Origin: Congzhengia sp045635085
GTDB lineage: Bacteria; Bacillota; Clostridia; UBA1381; UBA9506
NCBI GenBank assembly: GCA_045635085.1
Contig: JAZRBM010000013.1
Coordinates: 124,001 to 188,000 of the forward strand
DNA length: 64,000 bases
Reading direction: 5' to 3'
In this document: piece by piece, positions 43,938 to 52,963 of the stretch
How the letters are laid out: every line of letters begins with the position of its first letter
Numbering within the stretch: position 1 is the first letter of the stretch
The notes under the pieces: generated by a model
What the model saw: the letters and a program-made list of their open reading frames with translations, nothing else
What the model was told of the DNA's origin: nothing
The model's database searches: none
Program-made: the position numbers and the translations under genes

Positions 43938-44773
43938 ATCAGTATACCTCCTTGTGATTCTTTTTCTGAGTCAGATGTAAAGAACATGCTGACTAAAATT
44001 AAAATCATAAGAACCAGCGACATTGTAGAACCAAAATTCCAGTCTCCGCCAATACCGAATTGCTTTTCGATTACGTTGCCAATAAGATTTACGTTATTAC
44101 CGCTTAAAATGCTTGAAATTGCAAATGTTGTGATTGCCGGAACAAACACCATAGTAATACCAGAAACAATCCCAGGAACACTAAGAGGAAAGATTACCTT
44201 TCTGAAAACGTTAAATTTGTTTGCTCCCAAATCTTCTGCGGCATTTAATATTGAGTGATCCATCTTGTCCATAACTGAATAGATAGGAAGTATCATAAAT
44301 GGCAGAAAATTATACACCATACCAAAAATAACTGCGCCTTCGCCGTATAAAAACTGTATTGATTGTTCGCTGCCTATAACACCTATAAATCGCAGAAACT
44401 GATTAATTAAGCCTTCGTTTTCTAAAATTGTCAGCCACGAATAAGTACGAAGTAATAAATTCATCCACATAGGAATAACAATTAAAAACATCATAATGCT
44501 TTTGTGTTTTAATTCTCTTGAGGAAAGTATTAATGCTGCTGGATAACCGATAATTAAACAAATAACTGTACTTATAGCAGCATAAAGAGCAGAACGCCAT
44601 AAAACGCCAAGATATAAAGGCGTGAAAAATTTTTTAAAATTCTCCAAAGAAAATACAAAACTACCGTCGTCTGTGGGTATTGTTATCCCATAATAAACAA
44701 CAACCAAGAGAGGCACAACTATAAATATAATAGACCACACAACATAAGGTGCAGAGTACCAGCGTCTGTTCAT
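43934..44773 (-). CDS. potB: Spermidine/putrescine ABC transporter permease PotB
   Basis: The other permease (279 residues), with six transmembrane helices and the EAA loop NAAEDLGANKFNVFRKVIFPLSVPG. Start ATG 44773 lies 1 nt after the potA stop; its end overlaps potC by 4 nt, indicating a tightly coupled operon. Confidence 0.94.
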   Translation of the reverse strand: MNRRWYSAPYVVWSIIFIVVPLLVVVYYGITIPTDDGSFVFSLENFKKFFTPLYLGVLWRSALYAAISTVICLIIGYPAALILSSRELKHKSIMMFLIVIPMWMNLLLRTYSWLTILENEGLINQFLRFIGVIGSEQSIQFLYGEGAVIFGMVYNFLPFMILPIYSVMDKMDHSILNAAEDLGANKFNVFRKVIFPLSVPGIVSGITMVFVPAITTFAISSILSGNNVNLIGNVIEKQFGIGGDWNFGSTMSLVLMILILVSMFFTSDSEKESQGGILI

Positions 44774-44774
44774 T

Positions 44775-45812
44775 CTAATTCACCTTCTTCATAATATGGA
44801 TGTCATTAGGATATAGGTCTAAATACACGTTAGTTCCAACCGGCTCCATAGCAGTTGAATGAACGATCCAGTCATAGTTTGCAGCGTTTATTATCATTTC
44901 GTAATGAACACCTTTAAACACAACCGAATTTACTATACCGGAAATTTTTCCGTGCTCTTTATCAAATTTGATATCTTCAGGACGAATTACAACGTCAACA
45001 ATCTCGTTTTTGTCAAAGCCTTTATCAAGACAGTCAAATGTAGCACCTGCAAAGTCAACTACAAAATCTTCCTTCATAATGCCGTCTAGTATATTACTTT
45101 CGCCGATAAAACGTGCAACAAATGCGTTTTTAGGTTCGTTATAAATATCAATAGGAGAGCCTTTTTGCTGAATTTTTCCGTTGTTCATAACAATAATTTC
45201 ATCAGACATGGTAAGTGCTTCTTCCTGGTCGTGAGTAACATAAATAAAGGTAATACCGAGTTTTTTTTGGATTTTTTTGAGCTCGAGTTGCATCTCTTGT
45301 CTTAGTTTTAAATCAAGCGCTCCTAAAGGCTCGTCCAACAAAAGAACCTCGGGTTCGTTAACTAAAGCGCGCGCGATTGCAATTCTTTGCTGTTGTCCGC
45401 CTGATAGAGAATCTATACTTCTTTTTTCAAAGCCGGAAAGGTTTACTAATTTTAAAACCTCGCTAACTTTTTCTTTGATAATTTTTTTGTCAATTTTCTT
45501 TATTGTTAATCCAAAAGCAACGTTGTCGAAAACGTTCATATGCGGAAAAAGGGCATATTTTTGAAAGACAGTGTTAAGATGTCTTTTGTAAGGAGGAATA
45601 TTTGTAATATTTTCTCCGTCAAAAAGAATTTCACCTTCATCCGGGGATTCAAAACCGCCAATCAGACGAAGCATAGTTGTTTTACCGCAACCGCTGGGGC
45701 CTAAAATTGTAACAAATGCATGTCTTGCGATTTCAACACTGAAATTTTCAAGAATATCCTCTTCGCCAAAGCTTTTGGAGATGTTTTTTAATTCGATAAT
45801 AGCGTTGGACAT
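44775..45812 (-). CDS. potA: Spermidine/putrescine ABC transporter ATPase PotA
   Basis: The energising subunit (345 residues). The Walker A GPSGCGKTT (about 38-46), Q-loop VFQKYALFPHMNV, signature LSGGQQQRIAIARAL, Walker B VLLLDEPLGALD and H-loop THDQEEALTMSD are present, with a C-terminal TOBE regulatory domain (about 270-345). It is first of potABCD; GGAGGG precedes the ATG. A long leader with a terminator-like hairpin lies upstream. Confidence 0.95.
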   Translation of the reverse strand: MSNAIIELKNISKSFGEEDILENFSVEIARHAFVTILGPSGCGKTTMLRLIGGFESPDEGEILFDGENITNIPPYKRHLNTVFQKYALFPHMNVFDNVAFGLTIKKIDKKIIKEKVSEVLKLVNLSGFEKRSIDSLSGGQQQRIAIARALVNEPEVLLLDEPLGALDLKLRQEMQLELKKIQKKLGITFIYVTHDQEEALTMSDEIIVMNNGKIQQKGSPIDIYNEPKNAFVARFIGESNILDGIMKEDFVVDFAGATFDCLDKGFDKNEIVDVVIRPEDIKFDKEHGKISGIVNSVVFKGVHYEMIINAANYDWIVHSTAMEPVGTNVYLDLYPNDIHIMKKVN

Positions 45813-45994
45813 TTATCACCCTCCTGATCAAAAGTTATATAACAAACATATAAACAAAAATAAAAGCCGGAACACACATCGTTCTTATGCGTCCGACACC
45901 CCACATTTTAAAAATATATCCAAGTAATGGATATCCAAAAAATGAAATATTTACTTACAAAACTAATTATAACACATATTTTCAAAAAAACAAT
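45813..45994 (-). promoter_or_regulatory. Leader and promoter region of potABCD with a terminator-like hairpin
   Basis: On the minus strand TATAAT (45971-45966) with an imperfect TTGTTT 16 nt upstream suggests a leader of about 145 nt. Within it, GTCGGA and CGCAT (45897-45887) pair with ATGTG and TCCGGC (45879-45866) and are followed by TTTTATTTTTG, resembling an intrinsic terminator. Upstream of it ATATCC/GGATAT (45916-45921, 45929-45934) forms another small stem. Attenuation is inferred; no known riboswitch class is recognised. Confidence 0.45.
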
Positions 45995-46046
45995 ATTTTT
46001 TTTAAAAAAAAGTAAACTTTTTTACAACGAATATTGTAACTTAATG

Positions 46047-46075
46047 TAGACAAAACATAAAAAGTGTTGTATAAT
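46047..46075 (+). promoter_or_regulatory. Predicted promoter of upp
   Basis: TAGACA (46047-46052) and TATAAT (46070-46075) are separated by 17 nt, about 48 nt before the upp ATG. Confidence 0.65.
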
Positions 46076-46122
46076 AAATTTTAATAGAAAAAGGCCGTAA
46101 GGCAGAAAGGCTGAAGAAGATT

Positions 46123-46752
46123 ATGAATGCAAAAGTACATGAGATGACACATCCTTTAATCTTGCACAAAATTTCTATGATACGTGACGAAAATACCACA
46201 GTTAAAGATTTTCGTGAACTTGTTTATGAAATATCGCTTTTAATGGGATATGAAGCAACAAGAGATTTGAAAATGATAGAGGCACCTGTAACAACCCCAC
46301 TTTGTGAAACAACAGGAAAATTTATTGAAAGACAGGTTGCACTAGTACCGATACTGCGTGCAGGACTTGGTATGGTTGATGCACTGATGAGTATCATTCC
46401 GGCTGCAAAGGTTGGTCATGTAGGACTGTACCGCGACCATGAAACATTAGAGCCGAAAGAGTACTATTGCAAGCTTCCTCCTGATATAGACAAGCGTCAG
46501 GTTATTGTTTTGGACCCGATGCTTGCGACGGGTGGCTCGGCTGCAGCTGCTATTGATTTTATAAAACAAAGAGGCGCAAAACGTATTAAGCTTATGTGCA
46601 TAATTGGTGCTCCTGAGGGAGTAGAGGCTATTACAAAGGCGCATCCTGATGTAGAAGTGTTTATTGGAACAATAGACGAAAAGCTTAATGAAAAAGGATA
46701 TATAGTTCCAGGACTTGGTGATGCCGGAGACAGACTTTTCGGAACTATATAG
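46123..46752 (+). CDS. upp: Uracil phosphoribosyltransferase
   Basis: Salvage enzyme making UMP from uracil and PRPP. The PRPP-binding loop VIVLDPMLATGGSAAAAI is near residue 127, LVPILRAGLGMVDA near 74, and the uracil-binding C-terminal YIVPGLGDAGDRLFGT is complete; 209 residues is standard. It is followed 13 nt later by yqeY. Confidence 0.97.
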   Translation: MNAKVHEMTHPLILHKISMIRDENTTVKDFRELVYEISLLMGYEATRDLKMIEAPVTTPLCETTGKFIERQVALVPILRAGLGMVDALMSIIPAAKVGHVGLYRDHETLEPKEYYCKLPPDIDKRQVIVLDPMLATGGSAAAAIDFIKQRGAKRIKLMCIIGAPEGVEAITKAHPDVEVFIGTIDEKLNEKGYIVPGLGDAGDRLFGTI

Positions 46753-46765
46753 GAGGATTTTTAAA

Positions 46766-47203
46766 ATGACCATTGAAGTTTTAATGCAAGATATGATAGC
46801 TGCTATGAAAGCAAAAGATAAAGATACAAAAAATGCAATATCTTCACTTATTGCAGCGGTAAAAAAAGTGGCAATTGACGAGGGAGTAAGAGAAAATATC
46901 CCTGAAAATTTGGTTGATAAAGTCATTTTAAAAGAATTAAAGTCTATTAAAGAACAGATAGACACCTGTCCTTTTGAAAGAGTAGACTTAAAAGAAGAAT
47001 ACACAAAAAATTATGAGGTAGTTGAAAAATACGCACCCAAAGTATTAACTGAAGATGAAATCAAAGCAATTATAACAGATAAGTTTTCAGATGTTTTAGC
47101 GACAAAAAATAAAGGTCTGGTTATGAAGGCTGTAATGGCTGAGTTAAATGGAAAAGCTGATGGTAAGTTAATAAACCAGGTAGTTGCAGAATTGTGTAAA
47201 TAA
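46766..47203 (+). CDS. yqeY: GatB/YqeY domain protein
   Basis: A 145-residue helical protein homologous to the tail domain of amidotransferase subunit GatB; stand-alone YqeY proteins have no firmly established role. Features are MQDMIAAMKAKDKDTKNAISSLIAAVKK and a C-terminal VMAELNGKADGKLINQVV, which is the conserved end. ATG 46766 with AGGAGG (46751-46756) is chosen over an upstream ATG inside upp. Confidence 0.9.
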   Translation: MTIEVLMQDMIAAMKAKDKDTKNAISSLIAAVKKVAIDEGVRENIPENLVDKVILKELKSIKEQIDTCPFERVDLKEEYTKNYEVVEKYAPKVLTEDEIKAIITDKFSDVLATKNKGLVMKAVMAELNGKADGKLINQVVAELCK

Positions 47204-47210
47204 AATAAAA

Positions 47211-47247
47211 ATAAAGGTTGTAGCAATGCTACAACCTTTATTTTTTT
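47211..47247. terminator. Bidirectional terminator between yqeY and ftsH
   Basis: The 14-bp stem ATAAAGGTTGTAGC (47211-47224) pairs with GCTACAACCTTTAT (47228-47241); a T-tract follows and A-rich sequence precedes. Confidence 0.85.
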
Positions 47248-47260
47248 ATTCTTCTTATTA

Positions 47261-49126
47261 TTATTCTTCTTCAATATCTGATTCAGTTTTGCCGTTGAAA
47301 ATTTTTACAAATTCTTCGCCGCTGATTTTTTCTTTTTCTATTAAAGCATTAGCAACATCATGAAGTTTTGACATGTTTTCGGTAAGAATATTTATACAGC
47401 GGTTATATGCATCATCTATAATACACTTTACCTCATCATCGATATCGGAGGCGATTTTTTCGCTGTATTCACGTCCACTTGAATAGCTCATTCCTAAGAA
47501 AACCTCGTCGTTTTCGTTTCTAAATGATATAGGACCTATTTTGTCACTCATACCGTATTTAGTAACCATGTCGCGTGCAATTTTACTTGCGCGCTCAATA
47601 TCGTTAGATGCGCCGGTAGAAATATCATCAAGTACTAATTTTTCTGCGACTCTGCCGCCCAATAAGCTTACCAGATCATCTAACATATCGTTTTTAGAAA
47701 CGTAGTTCTTGTCATCAGTAGGAAGCGAGAGAGTATATCCACCTGCACGACCACGCTGAATTATTGAAACCTCGTGTACGGGATCACAATTAGGTAACAC
47801 GTGGTGAATAATAGCGTGACCTGCTTCATGGTATGCAACGAGCTTCTTATCTTTATCGGTTACTTTTCTTGATTTCTTTTCAGGACCTGCAATAACCTTT
47901 ATGACAGAGTCTTCTATATGTTTCATTTTTATCTTTTTTTCACCTAGTTTTGCAGCAAGCAGAGCTGCTTCGTTCATTAGGTTTTCTAAATCTGCACCGG
48001 TAAATCCTACTGTAGATTTTGCGACAACTGATAAATCAACATCTTCTGCTAAAGGCTTAGCACGTGAGTGGACTTTTAGTATTTCTTCGCGTCCTTTAAC
48101 GTCGGGAGAATTAACTACTACCTGTCTGTCAAATCTGCCTGGACGAAGCAGAGCAGGGTCTAAGATATCAGGTCTGTTTGTAGCAGCCATAATAATAATG
48201 CCCTGATTTGCACTAAAACCATCCATTTCAACGAGCAGTTGGTTTAATGTTTGCTCTCTTTCATCGTGACCACCGCCAAGACCTGCACCACGGTGGCGAC
48301 CTACTGCATCAATTTCATCTATAAATATAATACTGGGGGAATTCTTTTTAGCCTGGTCAAATAAATCACGAACTCGTGACGCGCCGACACCTACAAACAT
48401 CTCAACAAAGTCAGAACCACTTATGGAGAAAAATGGCACCTTTGCCTCTCCTGCAACAGCTTTAGCGAGTAAAGTTTTACCAGTTCCGGGAGGTCCGACT
48501 AACAAAATACCTTTAGGGATACGGGCACCAAGCTCAATAAATTTAGAAGAATCGCGCAAAAAATCTACGATTTCTTCAAGTTCTTCTTTTTCTTCGTCAG
48601 CACCTGCAACGTCCTTGAAAGTTATATGTGTTTCGCCGCCGTCTGTCATTTTGGCAGTGCTTTTGCCAAATGACATAGCCTTGCCGCCGCCTTGTGATTG
48701 ACGCATAAAAATAATCCAAAAAGCAACAAAGATACCTACAGTCAGCAGAGTAGGCAGGAATGAAACCCACCAGGGTAATTGTTCAGGTGCGGGTGTATTG
48801 AACTTTAATGTACCTGCATCTATCTGCGCCTGGATTTGAAGACCTGCGTTTTCATAGAGTATACCGATTGATGGTATATTTGCTATACGTTTGTTTTCGT
48901 CAGGAAGTGCATTCTCGTCGTTTGATTTTAGTTTTATTTCAGCAGTCCTGTCGGAAATAGTCATTTCTTCAACGTTGCCTGAATTTATTAACTGAACTAA
49001 TTCAGAATAGCTGATTTGCTCTGTTTGAGGGTTATAGTTAAAAGCACCGAATGCCAAAAATACTACAATGAGCAAAATAGCATAGAACCACAGTCCGCTA
49101 AATCCTTTCTTCTTGTTCTGTTTCAC
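47261..49126 (-). CDS. ftsH: ATP-dependent zinc metalloprotease FtsH
   Basis: A membrane AAA+ protease for membrane and regulatory proteins. Two N-terminal transmembrane helices (about 10-28 and 115-135) flank an extracytoplasmic domain. Walker A GPPGTGKTLLAKA, Walker B IIFIDEIDAVGRHRG, SRH RPGRFDRQ and the zinc-binding HEAGH follow. The start is GTG 49126 (621 residues) because GAGGTG lies 5 nt upstream; longer frames lack this. The cluster tilS-hpt-ftsH is conserved in Bacillota. Confidence 0.97.
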   Translation of the reverse strand: MKQNKKKGFSGLWFYAILLIVVFLAFGAFNYNPQTEQISYSELVQLINSGNVEEMTISDRTAEIKLKSNDENALPDENKRIANIPSIGILYENAGLQIQAQIDAGTLKFNTPAPEQLPWWVSFLPTLLTVGIFVAFWIIFMRQSQGGGKAMSFGKSTAKMTDGGETHITFKDVAGADEEKEELEEIVDFLRDSSKFIELGARIPKGILLVGPPGTGKTLLAKAVAGEAKVPFFSISGSDFVEMFVGVGASRVRDLFDQAKKNSPSIIFIDEIDAVGRHRGAGLGGGHDEREQTLNQLLVEMDGFSANQGIIIMAATNRPDILDPALLRPGRFDRQVVVNSPDVKGREEILKVHSRAKPLAEDVDLSVVAKSTVGFTGADLENLMNEAALLAAKLGEKKIKMKHIEDSVIKVIAGPEKKSRKVTDKDKKLVAYHEAGHAIIHHVLPNCDPVHEVSIIQRGRAGGYTLSLPTDDKNYVSKNDMLDDLVSLLGGRVAEKLVLDDISTGASNDIERASKIARDMVTKYGMSDKIGPISFRNENDEVFLGMSYSSGREYSEKIASDIDDEVKCIIDDAYNRCINILTENMSKLHDVANALIEKEKISGEEFVKIFNGKTESDIEEE

Positions 49127-49210
49127 GATTTCACCTCTGGTTAATTTTTCAATTAGTCTAACATATAGTTTTAGAAAAAACAATAGAACTTAATAATTGT
49201 TCATTTAAAA

Positions 49211-49753
49211 TTAATTATTTTGATATGTTTCAGGTTTTAAAACCCCTATGTACGGAAATTCACGATATTTTTCTGCATAATCAAGGCCATAGCCAACAAG
49301 AAATTCATCCGGAATTTTAAAACCGCAATAATCCGCCTCGATATCACGAATTCGACGTGATGGCTTGTCTAACAGACAACAAAGTTTCATGGATTTAGGA
49401 TTTTTGTTTTTAAAATGTTCTATAAGGTTAGATAGGGTATTACCAGTATCTAAAATATCTTCTATAATGAGTACGTGCTTGTTTTCAAAAGAAACCCCTG
49501 AATCGAGTTTTATTTTTAATTTACCTGAACTTTCTGTGCTTGTTCCGTAGCTTGATACACAAACCATATCAAATATAACGGGAAAATCAACTTCACGTAC
49601 TAAGTCTGCATAAAAAGGCAGTGACCCCTTTAAAACGGCAACAAATACAACTTCTTCGCCTTTATAATCGTTATTTAGTTTTAAAGCAATTTCCTTTACT
49701 TTTTCGCGTATCTCTTCTTGTGTAAAAAGTATTTTTTTCAAATCCTTATGCAT
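49211..49753 (-). CDS. hpt: Hypoxanthine phosphoribosyltransferase
   Basis: Salvages hypoxanthine and guanine to IMP and GMP. The PRPP loop HVLIIEDILDTGNTLSNL, the substrate loop FVAVLKGSLPFYADLVRE, and the C-terminal IPDEFLVGYGLDYAEKYREFPYIGVL are diagnostic. The ATG at 49753 (180 residues) follows AAGGAGAATC and overlaps the end of tilS by 8 nt; a longer frame within tilS is not credible. Confidence 0.95.
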   Translation of the reverse strand: MHKDLKKILFTQEEIREKVKEIALKLNNDYKGEEVVFVAVLKGSLPFYADLVREVDFPVIFDMVCVSSYGTSTESSGKLKIKLDSGVSFENKHVLIIEDILDTGNTLSNLIEHFKNKNPKSMKLCCLLDKPSRRIRDIEADYCGFKIPDEFLVGYGLDYAEKYREFPYIGVLKPETYQNN

Positions 49754-51113
49754 TGTGATTCTCCTTATCAAGACTGATTTTAATATATTTATTGCTTTTA
49801 GATTTAATCCTCGGTATATTGTCACGTACACCGCAAATCCAAAAGATTTTTCCTTCGTATTCCATAATCGGAATTTCATCTCTTAAAAATGAGGGTATTT
49901 TTTCGTCGATAAAAATATCGTTGATTTTTTTATTTCCGCAGTTTATAAGATTTATTTTGTCACCGCACTTACGTGTACGAAGAATAAAGTTTAATTTAAA
50001 CGTATCTTTTGGCAAATACACAGTGTTTTTACTGCTAAAATCAGGGCGACTATCAACTTCTAAAATCGTTATAAATGAATTTATTTCTGGAATGTGATAA
50101 GTGCCAAAATCTTTAAAATTATAAATAAATTCCTTATATTTTTTACTCTTTACAAAATAAATATTATCATACTTTATATATACGTTAAGCTCTTTATTGA
50201 TTGTTATAACACTATCTTTTGTCAGGTTTTCATAAATTATATCACAAAGATTGTTGCTAATATTAAAACCAGAAAGAGTAACTACAGCTTTTTTAATAAT
50301 ACGCTTTGCGATATAAGAATCCTCTTTCAAAATATCAGAAACAGAAAATATTAAACCGTAATTTTCTGTTAGTGCGTATTTATTATATTTTTCGTCTGTA
50401 TAATTTTTAATAAATGCGTCGGCCTCGCCAAAAAGCCCGATATTAGATGAAAAGGTATTGATAAAACCTTCGTTATAATCTTTTTCAATGTAAGGTATGA
50501 GCTTATTTCTTGTTTTGTTTCTTGTAAAGTCATTTTCAAGATTGGTAGAATCTGTGACAAAGTCTTTGCCTTTACACTCAAGATGTTCTTCGATTTCTTT
50601 CCGGGAAAGGCAGAGAATAGGTCTTATGACATTATTTTCATTATAAGCAGAAATTCCGGACAATCCAGTCAAATCAGTTCCACGCAAAATTCTCATAAGC
50701 ACTGTTTCGACGTTGTCGTTTTTGTTGTGAGCTGTTACGATTTTTGTCGCACATAGTTCTTTTTTTAATTCGTAAAAAAACTCATATCTTGCAATTCTTC
50801 CTGCCTCTTCACACGATGATTTGAGCTTTTTAGATAGCTCCTTAACATTTACATTTTTACAGTAAAAGGGGAGTGAATATTTTTCGCACAAATTCTTAAC
50901 GAATAACTCATCTCTTTTGGCTTCATCGCCACGCAAACCATGATTTAGGTGAGCAACATAAATTTTAAGCGAAAACTTTTCCTTTAAGCTTACTAAAATA
51001 TCAAGCATACAAACAGAATCTGCTCCGCCTGAAACGGCACATATTAAAGAGTCGCCTGGGATGATGAGTTTGTGCGCGTCTATATAATTTAAAACTTTGT
51101 TTAAAATCTCCAT
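49746..51113 (-). CDS. tilS: tRNA(Ile)-lysidine synthase TilS
   Basis: Makes lysidine at position 34 of tRNA-Ile(CAU). The PP-loop CAVSGGADSVCMLDIL (about residues 25-40), HLNHGLRGDEAKRDE and the VTAHNKNDNVETVLMRILRGT core are conserved. The C-terminal substrate-binding domain (about 375-445) has FILRTRKCGDKI. Length 455 is normal. It is coupled to hpt by overlap. Confidence 0.94.
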   Translation of the reverse strand: MEILNKVLNYIDAHKLIIPGDSLICAVSGGADSVCMLDILVSLKEKFSLKIYVAHLNHGLRGDEAKRDELFVKNLCEKYSLPFYCKNVNVKELSKKLKSSCEEAGRIARYEFFYELKKELCATKIVTAHNKNDNVETVLMRILRGTDLTGLSGISAYNENNVIRPILCLSRKEIEEHLECKGKDFVTDSTNLENDFTRNKTRNKLIPYIEKDYNEGFINTFSSNIGLFGEADAFIKNYTDEKYNKYALTENYGLIFSVSDILKEDSYIAKRIIKKAVVTLSGFNISNNLCDIIYENLTKDSVITINKELNVYIKYDNIYFVKSKKYKEFIYNFKDFGTYHIPEINSFITILEVDSRPDFSSKNTVYLPKDTFKLNFILRTRKCGDKINLINCGNKKINDIFIDEKIPSFLRDEIPIMEYEGKIFWICGVRDNIPRIKSKSNKYIKISLDKENHNA

Positions 51114-51134
51114 GTCTAAACCTGCTTTTTAAGC

Positions 51135-52466
51135 TTAGTGATGTGTATCTCTGTCAAAAAACCTCGTATATTCACCCTTCCACACAAGGTCTAAAGTACC
51201 TAAAGAGCCACCTCTGTGTTTTGCAATACTTAATTTAACTATATTTGCTTCTTCTTCTGTTGCGATGTCGCGATACAAAAACATAACGATATCAGCATCT
51301 TGTTCAATCGCACCTGATTCACGAAGGTCGGATAGCTTAGGTCTGTTGTCATCCTTTCTCTGCTCAGTAGCACGGGAAAGCTGAGAAAGTGTAAGAATTG
51401 GTATATTTAATTCCTTTGCCAGAATTTTTAACGAACGTGACATATCAGAAACTTCCTGTTGTCTGCTCTCAGAACGTGTTCCCTGCATAAGCTGCAGATA
51501 GTCAATTACAATCAGGCCAAGACCGTGTTCTGCTTTTAATCTTCTACATGTTGCACGTATGTCAGAGACTTTAACTGCGGTATTATCACTTATATAAATT
51601 GGAGCGTTGCTTAGGGTGTTTAGCGCTAATGCTACTTTTTCCCAATCTTCATCATTTAATTCGCCTGAACGCAAGTGACTGCTGTCTATAAGCATTTCAG
51701 AACTCATAATTCTTGAAACTAATTGAGTAGCAGACATTTCAAGGCTAAAAATAGCAACGGGAACATTAGCTTTAACTGCTGCGTTTGCTGCTATATTTAA
51801 AGCAAAACTTGTCTTACCTACACTCGGACGTGCAGCAAGCAGAACAAGGTCTGACTTTTGCAATCCGTTTAAAATATTATCCAATGACGAAAACCCGGTG
51901 GGAACACCTGTGAGCTTTCCCTTTGAGCTGTAAATAGCAGTAAGATTTTCGTGCGTGTCAATCAAAACGTCTTTAATGTGACGTATGTCTGTTGTTTTGC
52001 TCTCAAGCGTGTCAAATATTAATTTTCCGGCAAAATCTGCAACCTCTGTAGCGTCAGAGCTGATATCTAAGCTCTGGTCTTTGATTTTTTGACCTGCCTG
52101 GGCAAGTTTTCTTCTTAAGGATTTTTCTAAAATTATTTCTATATGTTGCTCTAAGTTTGCTGTTGTCGGAAGAGTAGAGGCAAGGTATGAAAGATATTGG
52201 ATGCCTCCGATAGCTTCCAGAGAAGACAAAGAATTAAGTTCTTCTGAAACCGTTACTAAATCTATAGGGATATTGCGATTAAAAAGCGCGGTCATTGCTT
52301 CAAAAATCTTTTTGTTTGCCTCTATGTAAAAATCTGATTTGTCAAGTTTTTCAAATGCTTTTGTTACACAGTCGCATTCAATAAGCATTGAGCCTAATAC
52401 GGACTGTTCTGCTTCTTTATTGTGCGGCATAGCACTTTGTATTAAATTTTCGTTCTGAACATCCAT
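51135..52466 (-). CDS. dnaB: Replicative DNA helicase DnaB
   Basis: Hexameric replication-fork helicase (DnaC of B. subtilis). The N-terminal domain (about 10-115; MPHNKEAEQSVLGSMLI) and RecA-like C-terminal domain with Walker A AARPSVGKTSFALNIA, GLIVIDYLQLM, and DLRESGAIEQDADIV are typical. Length 443 is normal. It lies downstream of rplI in the conserved yybS-gdpP-rplI-dnaB cluster. Confidence 0.97.
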   Translation of the reverse strand: MDVQNENLIQSAMPHNKEAEQSVLGSMLIECDCVTKAFEKLDKSDFYIEANKKIFEAMTALFNRNIPIDLVTVSEELNSLSSLEAIGGIQYLSYLASTLPTTANLEQHIEIILEKSLRRKLAQAGQKIKDQSLDISSDATEVADFAGKLIFDTLESKTTDIRHIKDVLIDTHENLTAIYSSKGKLTGVPTGFSSLDNILNGLQKSDLVLLAARPSVGKTSFALNIAANAAVKANVPVAIFSLEMSATQLVSRIMSSEMLIDSSHLRSGELNDEDWEKVALALNTLSNAPIYISDNTAVKVSDIRATCRRLKAEHGLGLIVIDYLQLMQGTRSESRQQEVSDMSRSLKILAKELNIPILTLSQLSRATEQRKDDNRPKLSDLRESGAIEQDADIVMFLYRDIATEEEANIVKLSIAKHRGGSLGTLDLVWKGEYTRFFDRDTHH

Positions 52467-52495
52467 CAGTGACAGTCCTTTCGCTTTTCATAATT

Positions 52496-52939
52496 TTATA
52501 ATGGTAGAACCTCGATTTTAATTTTTGCCAAGATACCAGGGTAGATTTTAACTACGGCATCTGTTGTCCCAAGTACCTTTATGCTTTCTGTTTGTAATTT
52601 TTTCTTATCTATTTCTATGTGTAATTGGTTCTTTATCTCGTTTGAAATGTCCTGAGATGTTATTGAACCGAAAAGCTTTCCGTTTTCGCCGGATTTTGCT
52701 TTAAATGTAACTTTTTTGCCATCTAACTTATCTGCTAATTCCTTTGCTCTTAATTCTTCTTGGTTTTTGTGGAATTGTGCTGCACTTTTTTTGCCTTCCA
52801 GTTCGTTGATTGCTGTTTTGTCAGCTATTACAGCCAATCCCTTTGGTAATAAGAAATTTTTAGCATAACCATCAGAAGCGTTTATTAAATCACCTTTTTT
52901 GCCTTGTCCTTTTACATCAGCTTTTAAAATTACTTTCAT
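52496..52939 (-). CDS. rplI: 50S ribosomal protein L9
   Basis: The N-terminal rRNA-binding domain (1-50; MKVILKADVKGQGKKGDLINASDGYAKNFLLPK-type start) joins through a helix to a C-terminal domain (80-147). 147 residues is normal. It lies between gdpP and dnaB, as in Bacillus. Confidence 0.97.
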   Translation of the reverse strand: MKVILKADVKGQGKKGDLINASDGYAKNFLLPKGLAVIADKTAINELEGKKSAAQFHKNQEELRAKELADKLDGKKVTFKAKSGENGKLFGSITSQDISNEIKNQLHIEIDKKKLQTESIKVLGTTDAVVKIYPGILAKIKIEVLPL

Positions 52940-52963
52940 TTACATAAACCTCTTTCTAAAAAA

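Noticed and set aside
47901..48206. Long open frame antisense to ftsH
   Set aside because: It mirrors the well-conserved FtsH AAA+ domain on the other strand and has no start signals.
50369..50581. 70-codon open frame on the tilS strand in another frame
   Set aside because: It is a shadow of tilS with low-complexity composition and no ribosome site.
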